In this document: in pieces, positions 37,953-47,600 of the stretch
Numbering within the stretch: the first letter of the stretch is position 1
Layout of the letters: each line of letters starts with the position of its first letter
Assembly (NCBI RefSeq): GCF_000024005.1
Contig: NC_013132.1
Span: 868,001-932,000 of the forward strand
Source of the DNA: Chitinophaga pinensis DSM 2588
Lineage (GTDB): Bacteria; Bacteroidota; Bacteroidia; Chitinophagales; Chitinophagaceae
DNA length: 64,000 bases
Direction of reading: 5' to 3'
Made by a program: the position numbers and the translations under genes
Notes under the pieces: model-generated
What the model was told of the DNA's origin: nothing
Seen by the model: only the letters and a program-made list of their open reading frames with translations
The model's database searches: none

Positions 37953-38668
37953 GCGGCGGGTTTGAGAAGGAGCAGTCGGGCCTTAGCCCTTGGCAGAGAC
38001 TCACACGCTTGATAAACCAATAACACAATTAATGACAATCATACTTTACGACATCGGTTGTTAATTCTCTGCAAGGGCATCAGCCCGATAGCCCTTCTCA
38101 AACCCACAGCTGTATGTCTAGGACCAGCATAACAACTAACTCAGAAGGCACAAAACCTCTTTATTTAAGAACAGCCACAAACTCCGGAACTATCACTAAG
38201 GCCAGTTCGGGGCGGCGGGTCTGAGAAGGAGCAGTCGAGCCTTAGCCCTTGGCAGAGACTCACACGCTTGATAAACCAATAACGCAATTAATGACAATGA
38301 CAATTATACTTTACGACATCGGTTGTTAATTCTCCGACAAGGGCATCAGCCCGATAGCCCTTCTCAAACCCACAGCTGCATGTCTGGGACCAGCATAACA
38401 ACCAACTCAGCAGGCACAAAACTTCTTTATTTAGAACAGCCACAAACCAACACAACTAAGAATATATTCCAAGTACACTCCTGAACTATCACTAAGGCCA
38501 GTTCGGGGCGGCGGGTTTGAGAAGGAGCAGTCGGGCCTTAGCCCTGGGCAGAGACTCACACGCTTGATAAACCAATAGCACAATTAATGACAACCATGCT
38601 TCACGACATCGGTTGTCAATTCTCTGACAAGGACATCAGCCCGATAGCCCTTCTCAAGCCCACAGCTG
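37953..38668 (+). repeat. Structured repeat family, cluster B (3 copies, opposite orientation)
   Basis: Copies begin near 37954, 38212 and 38510 and end near 38113, 38378 and 38668. Each has left arm GGGTTTGAGAAGG, then TCGGGCCTTAGCC (TCGAGCC in copy 2), and right arm GGCATCAGCCCGA (GACATCAGCCCGA in copy 3) then CCTTCTCAAACCC. The arm sequences differ from cluster A at paired positions but remain complementary. An inner stem TGACAACC/GGTTGTCA in copy 3 becomes TGACAATC/GGTTGTTA in copy 1, which still pairs with G-U on the plus strand. This favours an RNA read rightward. Confidence 0.75.
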
Positions 38669-38965
38669 CATGTCCTCGCTATAGCATGAAAGATCTGTTA
38701 TTGTTGAACACCTCTATATGTTCTCAATAAGTTTACCTAGATAAAGAGGCAATTATTTAGGAAAAGAATACCCTCCAAAGAGAAATTCTGAGTCAAGACA
38801 AAAACAAGTCTACCTGCTAAACGACATCCTAAGTATAACACTTAGGAACAGATCCTCAGGTTTTGGCTAAAGCTTCTAAAAAAATTGAAACGGCTAATCT
38901 TTTTCACTCGAACAATGCATTAACTTAGCCTCACTCAATCACTCATTTCAACACGAACTTTCAGA

Positions 38966-38981
38966 TGTTCCACGTGGAACA
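38966..38981. promoter_or_regulatory. parS: parS site 2 (ParB binding)
   Basis: TGTTCCACGTGGAACA, identical to site 1, 51 bp before the mnmG start and overlapping the place where the mnmG -33 element would be. Confidence 0.9.
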
Positions 38982-39002
38982 TTACATATCCCCGCTTCTA
39001 TG

Positions 39003-39010
39003 TACCTTTG
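39003..39010 (+). promoter_or_regulatory. mnmG promoter, -7 box
   Basis: TACCTTTG fits TAnnTTTG exactly. It implies transcription starting near 39017 and supports the mnmG start at 39032 rather than 39008. Confidence 0.55.
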
Positions 39011-39031
39011 CATTTCTATTTAAATAAAATT

Positions 39032-40900
39032 ATGTTTCCATCATACGATGTAATTGTGGTAGGCGCCGGACATGCCGGTTGCGAGGCTGCAGCTGCGGCA
39101 GCAAACATGGGATCCAAAGTCCTTTTGGTCACCATGAATATGCAAACGATAGCTCAGATGAGCTGCAACCCAGCAATGGGAGGAATCGCTAAAGGACAAA
39201 TTGTAAGGGAGATTGATGCTCTGGGAGGATACTCAGGAATCATAACCGATCAGTCCATGATTCAGTTCCGTATGCTGAACCGTTCCAAAGGACCTGCCAT
39301 GTGGAGCCCCCGTACACAGAACGACAGAATGCTGTTTGCTGCTAAGTGGAGAGAGGCATTGGAACAAACACCAAACGTTGACTTCTACCAGGACATGGTA
39401 AAAGGACTGCTGGTAAAAGATGGACGTTGCTATGGAGTAGTGACCGGATTAGGACACGAAATAAAAGCAAAATCTGTAGTGCTCACCAACGGTACATTCC
39501 TCAATGGTGTCATGCACATCGGAGATAAACAGTTCGGCGGAGGTCGCGTAGCAGAAAAAGCAGCTACCGGAATTACTGAACAATTAGTATCCCTAGGCTT
39601 CGAAAGCGACAGATTGAAGACAGGTACACCACCAAGAATCGATGCAAGAAGTCTGGATTATTCGAAAATGGAAGAACAACCAGGTGATGATGTAATCACC
39701 GGGTTCTCTTATCTGGATGTTGAAAAGATCAAACCTGAACAACAGAGAAGTTGCCATATCACCTATACAAGTGATAAAGTACACGAAATGCTGAAGACAG
39801 GGTTCGACAGATCTCCAATGTTCCAGGGTAGAATTCAGGGTGTCGGACCAAGATACTGTCCAAGTATTGAAGATAAAATTAACCGTTTCGCGGAAAGAGA
39901 CAGACACCAACTGTTCGTAGAACCCGAAGGTTGGAACACCGTGGAGATCTATGTAAATGGATTTTCAACCTCCCTGCCGGAAGATGTACAGTATAAAGCA
40001 CTTCAATTAGTGCCCGGATTTGAGAACGTGAAAATGTTCCGTCCGGGTTATGCGATTGAGTACGATTACTTCCCACCAACACAATTGCAGTTCTCCCTGG
40101 AGACAAAACATATCCAGAATTTGTTCTTCGCCGGACAAATCAACGGTACCACCGGGTATGAAGAAGCAGCATGTCAGGGTCTGATGGCAGGTATAAATGC
40201 ACACCTGAAAGCAAGCGGTCAGGCGCCATTTGTACTGAAAAGAAGTGAAGCATATATCGGTGTACTGATCGATGACCTGATTAATAAAGGTACCGACGAA
40301 CCATATAGAATGTTTACCTCAAGAGCCGAATTCAGAACTTTGCTCAGACAGGATAATGCCGATCTGCGTCTCACAGAACAGAGTTTTGAAATGGGCCTCG
40401 CCAGACAAAACAGATTGGATAAAGTGATCGTGAAGAAAGAAGGAGTGGAGAAAATCAAAGCAATTCTGAAAGAACTGCCTGTTGATCCGGAAGAAATTAA
40501 TCACCTGCTGGCAGAGAAAAATACTTCACCACTGCCTCAGCGTATGCGCGCTTACCAAATCCTGTTACGCCCAACTATGGATATATTCTCTATGAAGAAC
40601 CATGTTGCGAAAATTGGAAAAGCACTGGCTGAATTCGGAGATGAAACATTGGAACAGGCAGAGATCCAGATCAAATATGAAGTATACATCGAAAAGGAAA
40701 ATGACCTGGTGAAAAGAATGAGCCAGATGGAAGACCTGCTCATTCCAGATGGATTCGATTATACAAAATTGGTATCATTGAGCGCAGAAGCCAGACAGAA
40801 ATTTAATAAAATCCGTCCCCGTACACTCGGACAAGCCAGCAGAATCAGCGGCGTAAATCCGAGTGATGTGCAGATCCTGATGGTATACATGGGACGCTGA
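39032..40900 (+). CDS. mnmG: tRNA uridine-5-carboxymethylaminomethyl modification enzyme MnmG (GidA)
   Basis: A 622-residue FAD enzyme that, with MnmE, modifies U34 of certain tRNAs. The FAD motif DVIVVGAGHAGCEAAAAAA comes first, then SCNPAMGGIAKGQIVREIDALGG, TGTPPRIDARSLDYSKME, FFAGQINGTTGYEEAACQGL and the C-terminal helical domain with RPRTLGQASRISGVNPSDV. The frame is open from 39008, but family alignment and the promoter position favour MFPSYDVIV at 39032. mnmG is a classic origin-proximal gene, consistent with the DnaA boxes and parS sites here. mnmE is not in the window. Confidence 0.96.
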   Translation: MFPSYDVIVVGAGHAGCEAAAAAANMGSKVLLVTMNMQTIAQMSCNPAMGGIAKGQIVREIDALGGYSGIITDQSMIQFRMLNRSKGPAMWSPRTQNDRMLFAAKWREALEQTPNVDFYQDMVKGLLVKDGRCYGVVTGLGHEIKAKSVVLTNGTFLNGVMHIGDKQFGGGRVAEKAATGITEQLVSLGFESDRLKTGTPPRIDARSLDYSKMEEQPGDDVITGFSYLDVEKIKPEQQRSCHITYTSDKVHEMLKTGFDRSPMFQGRIQGVGPRYCPSIEDKINRFAERDRHQLFVEPEGWNTVEIYVNGFSTSLPEDVQYKALQLVPGFENVKMFRPGYAIEYDYFPPTQLQFSLETKHIQNLFFAGQINGTTGYEEAACQGLMAGINAHLKASGQAPFVLKRSEAYIGVLIDDLINKGTDEPYRMFTSRAEFRTLLRQDNADLRLTEQSFEMGLARQNRLDKVIVKKEGVEKIKAILKELPVDPEEINHLLAEKNTSPLPQRMRAYQILLRPTMDIFSMKNHVAKIGKALAEFGDETLEQAEIQIKYEVYIEKENDLVKRMSQMEDLLIPDGFDYTKLVSLSAEARQKFNKIRPRTLGQASRISGVNPSDVQILMVYMGR

Positions 40901-40926
40901 TCATAATTATATTAAAGCCAAAAATA

Positions 40927-40962
40927 AAAATACATGCTTGTTATGGGCATGTATTTTTTTTG
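40927..40962 (+). terminator. Terminator of mnmG
   Basis: AAAATACATGC and GCATGTATTTT are perfectly complementary around nine bases and run into a T tail. Confidence 0.85.
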
Positions 40963-41538
40963 TCTATATTCGTCTAAGACCAGAATCCTGTGGACCCAGA
41001 CAGATGATGCAAGAGATTGAACCTATGACTCGACCGGACCTATTTTCATCCACACCAAATTTCTAACGAAGCAGGCAGAAATTTATTTATAGTTCATTCC
41101 ACTGATTTACCTGATTAGTGTATCTATGAATTTATTCACCACCCGATTTCCTGGAAAATTTACCTGAACATTTTTTCAAGCGGAACATTGTGCTTTTTGT
41201 TACACGTGTAACAAGACACAGATGTCGTTTATCATACATCGTATTGTAAATAATTTATTCAAAATAAAAGTTAAGGTTAAATTAGAAGTATATACACCCG
41301 GACCTTGTCTATGGACTGGGCTTTTTCCTTAATTTTTATTAAAAACTTGATTTTCAATTATTTGACAAATTATTTGCCCTAAAAAGATGACTTTATAAGA
41401 CCCTTAAATTTTGACGATCGGGTAGTGGGTAATGATAATGTTCCATAGAGAGGGTAATTGGCGAAAACGGGCCTTAAAATGCGTTTTATACTTTATTGCA
41501 TATTTAGTAATTTGTTTTTACATAAAAAGGCACAGTAT
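40963..41538. other. Intergenic region with parS site 3
   Basis: About 575 bp, AT-rich, with no supportable gene. Besides the parS site it holds the promoter region of the lactonase gene, which I cannot pin down. Confidence 0.5.
41198..41213. promoter_or_regulatory. parS: parS site 3 (ParB binding)
   Basis: TGTTACACGTGTAACA, a perfect 16-bp palindrome fitting TGTTnCACGTGnAACA with A/T at the variable pair. It lies 2.2 kb beyond site 2. Confidence 0.8.
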
Positions 41539-42669
41539 ATGCTTAATACTTTACTCACCTGCACCGCTTTATTAACTACTACGATGTTGTCAGCACAAAC
41601 AGATACGACGAAAGAAAAATATCTACTGATTGGCACTTATACAAAGAGTGCAGATGAGGGGATTAATGTATATGCGTTTAATACAACGACCGGAACACTA
41701 CGTTATGTAAGTACGACGAAAGGTGTGGACAATCCTTCCTATCTCGTGATTGCTCCCGATCAGCAACATGTGTACTCCGTAAATGAGAATAATGAAGGAG
41801 GCGTAAGCGCTTTTGAATGGGATACCGTCAGCGGTAATCTGACCTTCCTGAATAAACAGGTTTCCGGTGGAGCTTCACCCTGTTATATCACGACAGACAC
41901 AGATGGAAAGTATGTGATTGTTGGAAATTACAGTGGTGGTAGTCTATCTGTATTGCCTGTACGTAATGATGGAAGAATAGATGCGCCTGTACAAACAATA
42001 GAGCATACCGGTACAGGACCTAACAAAGAAAGACAGGAGAAACCACACGTACACTGTACTGTATTCGGTCCTGATAAAAAGACATTATACGTGTCCGATC
42101 TGGGGATAGATCAGATAGTCATTTATAACTATAAACAAGGGGATGTATTGCCATTAGTACCTGCGGATACAGGCTATGCTGCATTGAATCCAGGAGCTGG
42201 TCCGCGACACATTACTTTCCATCCCAATGGCAAATGGGCATATGTGATACATGAACTTGATGGAAAAGTAACCGCCTTTAATTATGTAAGAGGAAGGCTC
42301 ATTCCTTTTCAAACGTTATCTACACTTTCTGCTGCCTACAAAGGTCCTATCTCCGGTGCTGATATTCACATCTCTCCGGATGGCAAATTTTTATATGCTT
42401 CTAACAGGCAGAAATTAAATAATATTGTCATCTACAGCATAGATCGTAAAAACGGTCGGCTGGAGAAAAAAGGTGAACAACCTTCAGGAGGCAAAGAACC
42501 ACGTAATTTTGTTATTGACCCTGATGGAAACTATTTATTGGTCGCTAATCAGAACACAGACAACGTAGTTGTATTTAAAAGAAACAAGCTGACAGGATTA
42601 CTCAAACCAACCGGTCAGGAGATAAAAGTACCCAAACCGGTTTGCTTAAAAATGATCGGGACGAATTAA
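41539..42669 (+). CDS. Lactonase-family beta-propeller protein (6-phosphogluconolactonase-like), exported
   Basis: A 376-residue seven-bladed propeller of the Pgl/YbhE lactonase family. Repeated blade motifs are LLIGTYTKSADEGINVY, PSYLVIAPDQQHVYSVNE, GPRHITFHPNGKWAYVIHE and SPDGKFLYASNR. A signal peptide (MLNTLLTCTALLTTTMLSAQ) puts it in the periplasm, unlike cytoplasmic Pgl, so its substrate is open. I start it at 41539, where an AAAAGG lies at good spacing and the signal begins; the frame runs back to a TTG at 41458. Confidence 0.8.
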   Translation: MLNTLLTCTALLTTTMLSAQTDTTKEKYLLIGTYTKSADEGINVYAFNTTTGTLRYVSTTKGVDNPSYLVIAPDQQHVYSVNENNEGGVSAFEWDTVSGNLTFLNKQVSGGASPCYITTDTDGKYVIVGNYSGGSLSVLPVRNDGRIDAPVQTIEHTGTGPNKERQEKPHVHCTVFGPDKKTLYVSDLGIDQIVIYNYKQGDVLPLVPADTGYAALNPGAGPRHITFHPNGKWAYVIHELDGKVTAFNYVRGRLIPFQTLSTLSAAYKGPISGADIHISPDGKFLYASNRQKLNNIVIYSIDRKNGRLEKKGEQPSGGKEPRNFVIDPDGNYLLVANQNTDNVVVFKRNKLTGLLKPTGQEIKVPKPVCLKMIGTN

Positions 42670-42736
42670 CATTTGCTGCTGAATAACGATATCTGATTGG
42701 CATAACTTTTTCATAAAAAACTAAAACGATAAGATC

Positions 42737-43078
42737 ATGAAAAAGAAAGTCACTAAACCAACAGATAAAAAATCCGAACAAACAGAAGATGAAAAATTCC
42801 CGGGTTATCCTGCTTACCCCGCAAGTGAAGATATCACTTACAGAGGCGAACAGGAAGATCTCGATGTGGAAAAAGTAACCAGATCTGCACGTATAAATAA
42901 TGAACTCGCAAGAGAATCTTCTATTGATGCTGGTGAAATGGATGAAGGACTGGATGTACCAGGTGCAGACCTCGATGACAGTAACGAAATGATAGGAGAG
43001 GAAGACGAAGAAAATAACTACTATAGTCTTGGTGGAGACAGGCATGAAGATCTTGAAGAAGATAATGATAATGCCTGA
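42737..43078 (+). CDS. Small, highly acidic protein of unknown function, 113 residues
   Basis: The start is lysine-rich (MKKKVTKPTDKKSEQ), then the chain becomes strongly acidic and low in hydrophobic residues, ending EEENNYYSLGGDRHEDLEEDNDNA-like. It looks intrinsically disordered and has no signal or membrane segment. I do not recognise a domain. It lies 67 bp after the lactonase gene and converges on cls with 7 bp between stop codons. Confidence 0.65.
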   Translation: MKKKVTKPTDKKSEQTEDEKFPGYPAYPASEDITYRGEQEDLDVEKVTRSARINNELARESSIDAGEMDEGLDVPGADLDDSNEMIGEEDEENNYYSLGGDRHEDLEEDNDNA

Positions 43079-43085
43079 TCACATA

Positions 43086-44564
43086 CTATAATAACGGAGT
43101 CAATAATCTGCATACGCCATCTATAAACTTCTGCCACAAAGAACGATTTCTCCAGGAACGACGATCAATGTGTTCGGAGTCCTGCAGATCCTGTTCAAAT
43201 GCTGCATTCAGCTTATGCACAAAGGTCTTGTCATAAACGACGACAGCAATTTCACTATTCAGATAAAAGCTCCGGTAGTCAAGGTTTACAGAACCAACAA
43301 TTGCAAGATTATCATCTATTGCAATTGACTTCGCATGTATAAAACCTTTCTGATAAAAATACACTTTCACACCTGCATCAAGCAATGACTTGATGTAGGA
43401 TTGTGCTGCATGTTGTACAAAAAATGAATCACCCCGAAAAGGTAAAATAAGCTGCACTGTCTTACCCGATAATGCGGCCATTTGCAATGCTGTTAATATC
43501 TGTTCGTTGGGAATAAAATAAGGATTACTGATGCGGATAGAACGACGTGCATTATTAATCGCCATCAGTATCGTTTGCATCGCCATCGGGAACTCTGAAT
43601 CTGGTCCGCTGGCTACAATGTCTGCAAAGCAATTTTCATTCAGATCCGAACGGTGAAAATAAGGTGGACTAAACGGAAAGGTTTGTTTACTGCAATAACG
43701 ATAACTCATCATGAATTGCAATTGCAAAAGATTCACAACATCTCCTTCCAGCTTCAGGTGTGTATCTCTCCAGAATACCGGATGCTTCGCATTGTTCAGA
43801 TAGCGGTCATCTATATTGATACCTCCGGTAAATCCTACTTCGCCATCGATAATAATGATCTTTCTATGATTACGATAATTCGCATTCAGATAGAAATTGA
43901 TCAGTACAGGAGAGAAGGCAAAAACCTCTGCACCATTTTCTTCCAGCAGATCTGGTATATCACCGATCTTATCACAGCCCAGGTCATCATAAATAAATCT
44001 TACTTCTACGCCCGCCCGCAGTTTCTCCAGCAATATCTCTGCTATCGCATTACCCACATCATCCGCAGCAAAGATGTAATACTCGATATGTATATGATGT
44101 TTGGCCGCCCTCAGTGCGTCCATTACTGCCGGAAATTTCTCTTCTCCATTCAACAGTAATTGTACACGGTTATCGCAGGATAATACAGAATGTCTCGTAT
44201 TGAGCAGCATCGCAGAAATCTCCTGTTTGCTGGCTACCTGTTTGCGGAGCTGGAGTTGCATCTGGTCAATTTCTTTTCGCTGAGATTCCCAGTATCGTAA
44301 CATCAGGGTTTCATCCTTACTTCCCTTTAACGTAAACCGGCGTTTCTTGCGGAGATCTCTTCCCAGGTAATAGTATACTACTAATCCCAGTATGGGTACG
44401 AATACCAGCAACATGATATACGCCATCGCCTTGACCGGATTCCGGTTTTCCAGCAGAATAGTGCCTACCACACCCAAAAAGGAAAGTGAGATCAGCACAT
44501 ACCCTATAATTTTCAATGCAATGTGCCAGTTTGTGCCCCAGAGAAAGTATAATACCTGATACAC
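43086..44564 (-). CDS. cls: Cardiolipin synthase (phospholipase D family)
   Basis: A 492-residue membrane enzyme that makes cardiolipin from phosphatidylglycerol. Two N-terminal membrane helices (IGYVLISLSFLGVVGTILL and AMAYIMLLVFVPILGLVVYY) precede two PLD domains, each with an HxKxxxxD motif: NHRKIIIIDGEVGFTGG and IHAKSIAIDDNLAIVGS. Length and layout match bacterial ClsA-type enzymes. It is divergent from the DUF4011 helicase gene. Confidence 0.92.
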   Translation of the reverse strand: MYQVLYFLWGTNWHIALKIIGYVLISLSFLGVVGTILLENRNPVKAMAYIMLLVFVPILGLVVYYYLGRDLRKKRRFTLKGSKDETLMLRYWESQRKEIDQMQLQLRKQVASKQEISAMLLNTRHSVLSCDNRVQLLLNGEEKFPAVMDALRAAKHHIHIEYYIFAADDVGNAIAEILLEKLRAGVEVRFIYDDLGCDKIGDIPDLLEENGAEVFAFSPVLINFYLNANYRNHRKIIIIDGEVGFTGGINIDDRYLNNAKHPVFWRDTHLKLEGDVVNLLQLQFMMSYRYCSKQTFPFSPPYFHRSDLNENCFADIVASGPDSEFPMAMQTILMAINNARRSIRISNPYFIPNEQILTALQMAALSGKTVQLILPFRGDSFFVQHAAQSYIKSLLDAGVKVYFYQKGFIHAKSIAIDDNLAIVGSVNLDYRSFYLNSEIAVVVYDKTFVHKLNAAFEQDLQDSEHIDRRSWRNRSLWQKFIDGVCRLLTPLL

Positions 44565-44681
44565 GGAAATAATTAATAGTTATGTGAATAAAGGTAATAG
44601 TAATATTATTAGAATAAATTATCGTCAATAATCGTTCTTAACATAAATTATCATTTTTTTTGTTCTTACAACGAACTGTAC

Positions 44682-47600
44682 ATGAAGGAATCAATCCTTA
44701 TTAAACTGGAGGCCTCCCGCCGGGAATTACTGGATCTGGGACTACGTAACCCCTTATTGAACTACCGTTTACCCGTAAGTCGTGGAGTACATATCGAACA
44801 GGAAAGCATCACCAATATCTACGAAGTACTGGTGAAGCAGAGCAAGGCAATGACCTTCCTCCCCAAAACTGATGTAAAAGAAAACAAAGAGGTAGCAGCC
44901 GAAGTAACAGAACCGGTAGTATTACCTGAACCCATCACTTTACCTGAACCGGAAGAAGTGGTACACGATACCCGTTTACAGACGACTGAAACAGCTGCTG
45001 CTTTACAAAACAGGTTACTGAATACTTATTATGCTGCGCGTACCAGTCTGGAAGAACAGGGTGTCAATATCCTGTTCCTGACATTAGGTATGTTAAAGTG
45101 GTATGAAAAGGATAATGGAAAGGAAGCGCGATATGCGCCCCTGATTTTGATACCTGTTTCATTAGAACGTTCCAGCGCAAGGGAACGTTTTCGTTTACGC
45201 TATACAGGTAGTGATGTGGAAATGAATCTTAGTCTGCAAACGAAGATCAAAGCTGAATTTGGTATCATATTACCGGACATGCCTGAGTCAGAAGAAATAG
45301 CTGTCACAGATTATATACAACAGATAGATGCTGCTATCAATGGAATGGACGGATGGGAAGTGATCACTGATGCAGTTGAATTAGGATTTTTCTCATTCGG
45401 AAAACTGATGTTGTATCATGACCTGGATAGTGATGGGTGGCCTGCTGATGAACAACCTGCTAATCATCCGATCTTGCAGAGTTTATTTGGTGATGGATTC
45501 TCTGAAGGTGCGCCTGAGGTACCGGAGGATGCATTCATCGACACAGAAACATCTGCACATGAATTACACCAGGTAGTAGATGCAGATGGTTCTCAATTAC
45601 TCGCGATGTTAGCAGTACAGGAAGGACGCAATCTCGTTATACAAGGCCCTCCGGGTACAGGTAAATCACAAACCATCACCAACCTTATCGCGAATGCAAT
45701 AGGTGAAGGAAAGAAGGTGTTGTTTGTAGCCGAAAAGATGGCCGCGCTTGAAGTGGTAAAACGCAGACTTGATAGTATACAATTAGGAGATGCTTGTCTT
45801 GAATTACATAGCCACAAGGCAAACAAAAAGGAATTACACCAGGAGTTGAGAAAAACACTGGAGTTACGTAAGCCTGCTATCCTGCAATTACAACAGGAAG
45901 TCACATTACTGAATGATTATCGTAAAGAACTAAACGATTATAGTATTGCGGTGAATACACCGGTTGGTGAAAGTGGTATAACACCACAACAGCTGATGGG
46001 CTACCTGTTACAACTGAAAGAACAATTTGTAGATATTACATTACCGAGGATCGCGATACCTGATATAGATAGCTGGAATGCTTTAAACATGCAACGTGCA
46101 GAAGCAATGGCCGTCAGAATTGAACATCGTTTAAAGGAGACAGGTATGCCATCTTCTTTATTGTTCTGGGGTATCGGATTGACAGTACTGGTTCCTGCTG
46201 AACAAGACAGACTTATTCCTGTTTTACAAAAAGCACTGGATACAACAACAACGCTGCAACATGAAAGTGCGATCATTGCTGGTCAGGTAGGATTGCCCAT
46301 GCCATTAAACAGAAAGAATAGTATGGACCTTTCTTTCTTTGTACAACTGGTATCTGTGCGTCCTGATATAACAGGTGTACAGTTAAGACATCCTGCCTGG
46401 TTGCAACAGAAAGAAGATATCAAAGAACTGTTGCAAACAGGAAAACGTTTACGTCAGTTGCATCAGGCATATGATGCTATACTTATTCCGGAAGCCTGGG
46501 AACAACAGGTATTGGAAATAAGACAGAACCTGCTGGCCTATGGGGATAAGTGGTATAAATTCCTGAAAGGAGATTATAATAAAACCAATCGTCAATTGGC
46601 TGCTTTATGTAAAACAGCTCCACCTGATGATCTCCCCGGAAAACTGGCTTGTATAGATGCGATACTGGAAGCAAGAAGATTAGAAAAGCAAATCCAGGAA
46701 CAGGAAACACTCGCAAAGGAATTATTCCAGCAACGTTGGCAGAAAGGACAATCCAGTTGGGAAGTATTGGAGACCATTACTAATTATGTGACGGAAGTAC
46801 ATAAGCAGATTAGTTACGGTACATGTACTGCTGTCATCCTGGATTATCTCGAAAAGAATGAGCCGGTAGAAGTAGCCAAACGTTATTATGATACGTTGTT
46901 GAGAGCATTGCAGCAACAAGGCGCAGCAATTGATGCTGTAATTGCTGCTTTTGCATTCAATGAACAACGTCGCTTCAGAGATGTTACGCCACTGCTGCAA
47001 CGTCCTTATGAAGAACAGATCGTATTGATGCAATCATGGATAGATGGATTGCCGGATATACATCATGCAATCTCCTGGAATAACCTGGCAGATACTGCGA
47101 AGACGGAAGGCTTGCAGGTATTGACAGAAGCAGTCGCTTACTGGCCGGAAGCAGTAATTGCATTAAAAGGAGCATTACGGAAAACATGGTATGAATACCT
47201 GTGGGAAAAGGCACTCATGACACATGCTTCCATCAGGAAATTTGAAAGATCAAGTCATGAGGCAGCAGTCAAACAATTCGTAAAATTAGATACGCTTAAT
47301 CTGCAGTATAACAGAGCACGTGCAGCGTTGAAACATTATGATGGTATTCCGCCACTGGAAGCCGGCGGACAGGTAAACGTACTGCGTACCGAGTTTAATA
47401 AGAAGGCCAGACATATGCCTATCCGTAAATTAGTACAGGCTGCAGGATTGGCAATACAGGCGATCAAACCTGTGTTCATGATGAGTCCTCTTTCTATTGC
47501 TAATTTCCTTCCACCGGGTTCACTACAATTCGATCTTGTCATCTTTGACGAAGCAAGTCAGGTAAGACCGGTGGATGCATTAGGCGCATTGCTGAGAGGA

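Noticed and set aside
36679..38028. Small open frames of 60-70 codons inside the repeat clusters (for example 36679-36888, 37072-37257, 37518-37721, 37837-38028)
   Set aside because: They run through structured repeats, are not kept between copies and lack protein-like composition.
36558..38668. Integron attC sites or insertion-sequence ends
   Set aside because: The paired arms suggested attC, but the GTTRRRY/RYYYAAC core sites do not fit, and there is no integrase or transposase in the window.
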